This document shows, in pieces, positions 5,983-8,589 of a DNA stretch of 8,589 nt (the stretch's first letter is position 1; the number at the start of each line of letters is the position of its first letter). The notes beneath the pieces were generated by a model. The model was not told the origin of the DNA, did not search any database, and worked only from the letters and a program-made list of their open reading frames with translations. Origin of the DNA: Clostridiaceae bacterium (lineage in GTDB: Bacteria; Bacillota; Clostridia; UBA1212; DUPL01); contig JAAYLF010000252.1 of assembly GCA_012522035.1 (NCBI GenBank), positions 1-8,589 of the forward strand, written 5' to 3'. The translations under genes were made by a program, and so were the position numbers.

Positions 5983-7674
5983 GTGTTAGTACAGCTTAAC
6001 ATAAAGAATATTGCCCTGATAGATTACATTTCAATAGAGTTCAAACCAAACATGAATTGTCTTACTGGAGAGACCGGTGCTGGTAAGTCAATAATTATTG
6101 ACTCCATTGGCTGCGTGCTTGGAGGTCGTACCTCAAGGGACACAATACGCACCGGTGCCGACAGCGGGTCCGTGGAAGCGGTGTTTTATGTTAATGAGCC
6201 CCTTGTGTCTGAAAAGCTTAAGGATCTGGGTATTGAAGAGGAAGAGGATCATACGCTTCTTTTGTTCCGTGAGATTACAAGCAGTGGAAGAAACATATGC
6301 AGGATCAACGGTCGGATAGTGACCTTGTCCATGCTGAGGGAGATAGGGGAAGTACTGATTGACATACATGGACAGCATGACAACCAGTCCTTGATGAGGG
6401 TTAACTCCCATATTCTTTTGCTGGACATGTATGCAGGAGACAAGCTTGGCAAGGTTTTGGCCGAGTATGGTGAAAAACTTTCAAAATTCAAGGAAGTACA
6501 TAACGCACTTGACAGACTGGCAGGAGACCCGAAAGAAAGGGAAAGGACCATAGATTTACTCAAATACCAGATCGATGAGATAGAAAGTGCCAGACTGCAT
6601 GCAAATGAGGATGAGGAGTTAAGAATCAAAAAGAATGTTTTATCAAACATGGAAAGGATTGTAACTTCCCTTAATGATGCATATGTGGATCTTAAAGCGG
6701 AGAATTCCGTTTTGGACAAACTGGAAAATGCAATGCATGCAATGTCAAGGATTGAGGGTTTGGGAGAAGGCTACAAAGAAATCTTGTCCAGAATTGAGGC
6801 CGTATTCTACGAGGTCGAAGATATTGCGAATGCTGTTAGAAACGAAAAGGATAATATGGATCTTGACATGTCCGAGCTGGATTCGATAGAAGAAAGACTG
6901 GACATGATCAACAGGTTGAAAAGAAAATATGGCGGCACCATTGAGGATATACTAAGGTACAGGGATGTAGCTCAGGAAAAGCTTAATGAACTTTTGGACA
7001 GCGAGTATATGATTGAAAAGTATACAAAGGAAATGGACAAGCTGGCTGAAGAACTTTTTGAGTTGTGCAAAAAGCTTGATGAATCAAGAAGATCGGCCGC
7101 TGTGGATTTGTCTGAAAAAATTGCAGCTCAATTACATGATTTGGAAATGAAAAATGCAACTTTTGAGGTTAAAATAGATTTTGATGAGAGTATAAATGAG
7201 CTTGGGTATCCCAATTTCAAGAAAAACGGACTAAATGATGTGGAGTTTCTGGTTTCTGCAAATTTGGGAGAACCCACAAAACCTCTTGCAAGAATAGCCT
7301 CCGGCGGCGAATTGTCCAGAATCATGCTGGCCATAAAGACCATTCTTGCTGATGTGGACAATATTCCAACTTTGATATTTGATGAAATTGATATCGGCAT
7401 AAGCGGACAGGCTGCAAGAAAAGTTGGTGAAAAAATGAAACTTATTTCCAAAAAGCATCAGGTTATTTGTGTTACGCATCTTGCCCAGATTGCAGCCATT
7501 GCCGACAACAATGTTTATATCAGCAAGACAACTGTGAAGGACAAGACGGTTACAGAGGCAAAAACTCTTGGTTTTGAGGAAAAGGTTGAAGAAGTTGGAA
7601 GACTGCTTGACGGCAATGCAGAAAATGAGATAACAAAAGCTCATGCCAGAAAAATGATAGAGGAATACATCTAA
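5983..7674 (+). CDS. recN: DNA repair protein RecN
   Basis: SMC-like ATPase recruited early to DNA double-strand breaks, where it holds DNA ends or sister chromosomes for RecA-dependent repair. The 563 residues match the family (about 550-580). The N-terminal half of the ATPase head holds the Walker A GETGAGKS (29-36), then CRINGR (106-111) and DIHGQHDNQSLM (127-138). A long, charged helical coiled coil spans roughly 155-385 with a short break near 255-275. The C-terminal half has the ABC signature ASGGELSRIMLAIK (439-452), Walker B TLIFDEIDIGISG (463-475) with Asp467 and Glu468, and the H-loop VTHLAQIAA (497-505). GTG 5983 follows AGGGGGT (5971-5977); a GTG at 5981 is out of frame and hits a stop. 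No LexA-type box lies upstream, so SOS control is not evident here. argR, a common upstream neighbour, is absent. Confidence 0.98.
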   Translation: MLVQLNIKNIALIDYISIEFKPNMNCLTGETGAGKSIIIDSIGCVLGGRTSRDTIRTGADSGSVEAVFYVNEPLVSEKLKDLGIEEEEDHTLLLFREITSSGRNICRINGRIVTLSMLREIGEVLIDIHGQHDNQSLMRVNSHILLLDMYAGDKLGKVLAEYGEKLSKFKEVHNALDRLAGDPKERERTIDLLKYQIDEIESARLHANEDEELRIKKNVLSNMERIVTSLNDAYVDLKAENSVLDKLENAMHAMSRIEGLGEGYKEILSRIEAVFYEVEDIANAVRNEKDNMDLDMSELDSIEERLDMINRLKRKYGGTIEDILRYRDVAQEKLNELLDSEYMIEKYTKEMDKLAEELFELCKKLDESRRSAAVDLSEKIAAQLHDLEMKNATFEVKIDFDESINELGYPNFKKNGLNDVEFLVSANLGEPTKPLARIASGGELSRIMLAIKTILADVDNIPTLIFDEIDIGISGQAARKVGEKMKLISKKHQVICVTHLAQIAAIADNNVYISKTTVKDKTVTEAKTLGFEEKVEEVGRLLDGNAENEITKAHARKMIEEYI

Positions 7675-7690
7675 GCAAATTTATCTATAG

Positions 7691-7704
7691 CAATATTTAT
7701 ATTG
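7691..7704. repeat. Short AT-rich inverted repeat upstream of spoIVB promoter
   Basis: CAATAT (7691-7696), two bases, then ATATTG (7699-7704) form a perfect 6-bp dyad. It directly abuts or overlaps the proposed -35 element of the spoIVB promoter. It could be a regulator binding site, or chance in AT-rich DNA. It is too weak in RNA to be a terminator and has no T tract. Confidence 0.35.
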
Positions 7705-7732
7705 TCTAAAACAAACCTCCCCGGACATAATA
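7703..7732 (+). promoter_or_regulatory. Forespore (sigma-G / sigma-F) promoter of spoIVB
   Basis: CATAATA at 7726-7732 matches the sigma-G -10 pattern CATnnTA completely. TGTCTA at 7703-7708 is 17 bases upstream and agrees at 4 of 6 with the TGAATA -35; as GTCTA it agrees at 4 of 5 with the sigma-F/G pattern GYATA. The GG at 7723-7724 before the -10 also fits the sigma-F pattern GG..A.A.TW, at a spacing one base short. Transcription would begin near 7738-7741. In B. subtilis spoIVB is a forespore gene under sigma-G and sigma-F, so the match is in the expected place. This is from sequence only. Confidence 0.55.
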
Positions 7733-7783
7733 GCTTATGGTGAAACATATACATGTGTTTTCCACAATAAAGCAGGGGAGGTT
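7714..7783 (+). promoter_or_regulatory. Inverted repeat able to sequester the spoIVB Shine-Dalgarno
   Basis: AACCTCCCC (7714-7722) is the exact reverse complement of GGGGAGGTT (7775-7783), which contains the spoIVB ribosome binding site. In RNA this gives an uninterrupted 9-bp, mostly G-C stem with a 52-base loop, ending five bases before the ATG. The left arm lies between the -35 and -10 of the proposed forespore promoter. RNA from that promoter would therefore lack it, while recN read-through RNA would contain it. There is no T run, so it does not look like a terminator. Translational masking is inferred. Confidence 0.5.
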
Positions 7784-7788
7784 AATTA

Positions 7789-8589
7789 ATGGGTTTGCCT
7801 CGAAAGAAAAAAACAGCTGTTATATTGTTTGGCGTGATTTTGCCCTTTATATCAGCTTTGTTGATTTTTAACTTTTTTTTATTGCCGGACTCTCTGACCA
7901 TTGTAGAAGGTTGTGACCTTGATTCAAGCTCTTTTGTTTCCGTAAATGCCTCGGCGGACGGTATTGGAGCAACAGCCAGAGCTTTCGGAGTCCTACCTAT
8001 AAAAAATCTGGAAGTAAATGTGGTGCCTGGCAGGAAAGTATACGTCAGTGGATCTCCCATTGGCATTAAGCTTAAGTCCAGAGGTATTTTGGTGACTGGA
8101 TATATAGGGTTTTTGTCGAAGGAAAACATCTATGTAACTCCGGGAAGGGACAGTGGTTTCAGGATAGGTGACAGAATCCTTGAGATAAACGGCAAGGAAG
8201 TCAATGACTGTGATGAATTGATTTCTTTGATTGAGAAGAGCAACAAGGAGGAGCACACCTTTACCATAGAAAGAATGGGAACCATAATGAAGATTGTCAG
8301 CAAGACCTGCATTGACGGTCAAAGCGGCAAAATGCGTCTGGGACTGTGGATAAAGGATAGTGCGGCAGGCATAGGAACTCTTACCTTTTATGACAAGAAG
8401 ACAGGATTCTTTGGAGCTCTTGGGCATGGAATATCCGACAACAACACGGCAAGGATATTCGAGGTCTCAAAGGGAGAAATGTACAAGGCCACCATACTTG
8501 ACATTACCAAAGGAATCCCCGGTTGTCCTGGAGAACTGAAGGGCTGCTTTACGGACACGGGAAGGGTAATTGGCGATGTATATGTAAAC
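7789..8589 (+). CDS. spoIVB: SpoIVB peptidase (stage IV sporulation protein B), 5' part
   Basis: Serine peptidase of family S55, made in the forespore and sent across its membrane, where it cleaves SpoIVFA so that SpoIVFB can activate pro-sigma-K. The 267 codons present run to the last base of the window with no stop; the family is about 420-450 residues. RKKK (5-8) and one hydrophobic segment at about 10-32 form a signal anchor, followed by LLPDSL. A PDZ domain spans roughly 95-170, with TGYIGFLS, SGFRIGDRILEINGKEV (122-138) and a closing strand. The peptidase domain begins at RLGLWIKDSAAGIGTLTFYD (183-202) and includes GALGHGISD (209-217), whose His213 is the likely catalytic His. GIPGCPGELKG (242-252) follows. 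The catalytic Ser lies beyond the window. ATG 7789 has the SD GGGGAGG at 7775-7781. Five Cys (42, 141, 174, 246, 253) are present. spo0A usually comes next. Confidence 0.95.
   Translation, partial: MGLPRKKKTAVILFGVILPFISALLIFNFFLLPDSLTIVEGCDLDSSSFVSVNASADGIGATARAFGVLPIKNLEVNVVPGRKVYVSGSPIGIKLKSRGILVTGYIGFLSKENIYVTPGRDSGFRIGDRILEINGKEVNDCDELISLIEKSNKEEHTFTIERMGTIMKIVSKTCIDGQSGKMRLGLWIKDSAAGIGTLTFYDKKTGFFGALGHGISDNNTARIFEVSKGEMYKATILDITKGIPGCPGELKGCFTDTGRVIGDVYVN

Larger units (their letters stand above)
7675..7788 (+). promoter_or_regulatory. recN-spoIVB intergenic regulatory region
   Basis: This is the longest gene-free stretch in the window. In order it holds an AT-rich dyad (7691-7704), a forespore-type promoter (about 7703-7732), an anti-Shine-Dalgarno arm (7714-7722), a weak hairpin around 7743-7760 (AAACA paired with TGTTT), and the spoIVB SD (7775-7783). 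There is no G+C-rich hairpin followed by a T run, so no intrinsic terminator separates recN from spoIVB. Read-through from recN into spoIVB is expected. Confidence 0.6.

Noticed and set aside
6249..6719. 156-codon minus-strand open frame within recN
   Set aside because: It lies opposite a well-conserved RecN region and has Ser/Leu-rich composition typical of antisense frames.
7607..7634. TTGACG, 16 bases, GATAAC at the end of recN
   Set aside because: The -10 is weak (4 of 6) and lies inside codons. It is possible but not good enough to annotate.
7741..7769. Alternative sigma-G-like promoter TGAAAC, 16 bases, CACAATA before spoIVB
   Set aside because: The -10 has a mismatch, the spacer is short, and transcription would begin inside the SD at about 7776, giving an mRNA without a full ribosome binding site.
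7714..7783. Inverted repeat after recN as an intrinsic terminator
   Set aside because: The loop is 52 bases and no T run follows the right arm; it continues directly into the spoIVB start.
7782..8427. Open frames on the minus strand over spoIVB (for example 7993-8427)
   Set aside because: The + strand frame there encodes clear PDZ and S55 peptidase motifs; the antisense frames show no family pattern or ribosome binding site.

Overview
The window looks like a chromosomal housekeeping segment from an endospore-forming, anaerobic-type Firmicute, most likely a member of Clostridia. The reasons are strong AGGAGG-type ribosome binding sites before almost every gene, frequent GTG starts, moderately AT-rich coding sequence, the Asp23-type envelope genes next to nusB, and a spoIVB gene after recN, where spo0A usually follows. 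All genes lie on the + strand. I cannot name the species.

Layout. 1-404: the 3' end of an AmaP/Asp23-type gene and a complete DUF2273 small membrane protein gene (envelope stress module). 426-893: nusB (transcription antitermination). 886-2305: xseA and xseB, the two subunits of exonuclease VII. 2295-5087: ispA and dxs, isoprenoid precursor synthesis by the MEP pathway. 5128-5964: nadK (NAD kinase). 5983-7674: recN (double-strand-break repair). 7675-7788: a 114-base regulatory gap. 7789-8589: the first 267 codons of spoIVB, the sporulation signalling protease, which runs off the window.

nusB, xseA, xseB and ispA overlap one another by 8, 8 and 11 bases, and dxs follows after 15 bases, so this block is almost certainly one translationally coupled operon. 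A near-consensus sigma-A promoter in the last codons of dxs probably gives nadK-recN its own transcript. The genes usually seen here in related bacteria, folD (nusB-xseA), tlyA (dxs-nadK) and argR (nadK-recN), are absent.

The most interesting structure is upstream of spoIVB. A perfect 9-bp inverted repeat pairs the spoIVB Shine-Dalgarno sequence with an upstream anti-SD arm. A forespore-type (sigma-F/sigma-G) promoter lies so that its -35/-10 spacer contains that arm. Read-through mRNA from recN would carry both arms and could hide the SD. mRNA from the forespore promoter would lack the upstream arm and be freely translatable. This is inference from sequence, but it suggests a way to keep a sporulation protease silent during growth. 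A second oddity is nadK, whose only standard start codon (TTG) abuts its SD, while an in-frame ATC sits at ideal spacing.

I found no mobile elements, CRISPR arrays, tRNA or rRNA genes. The window is otherwise ordinary core genome.
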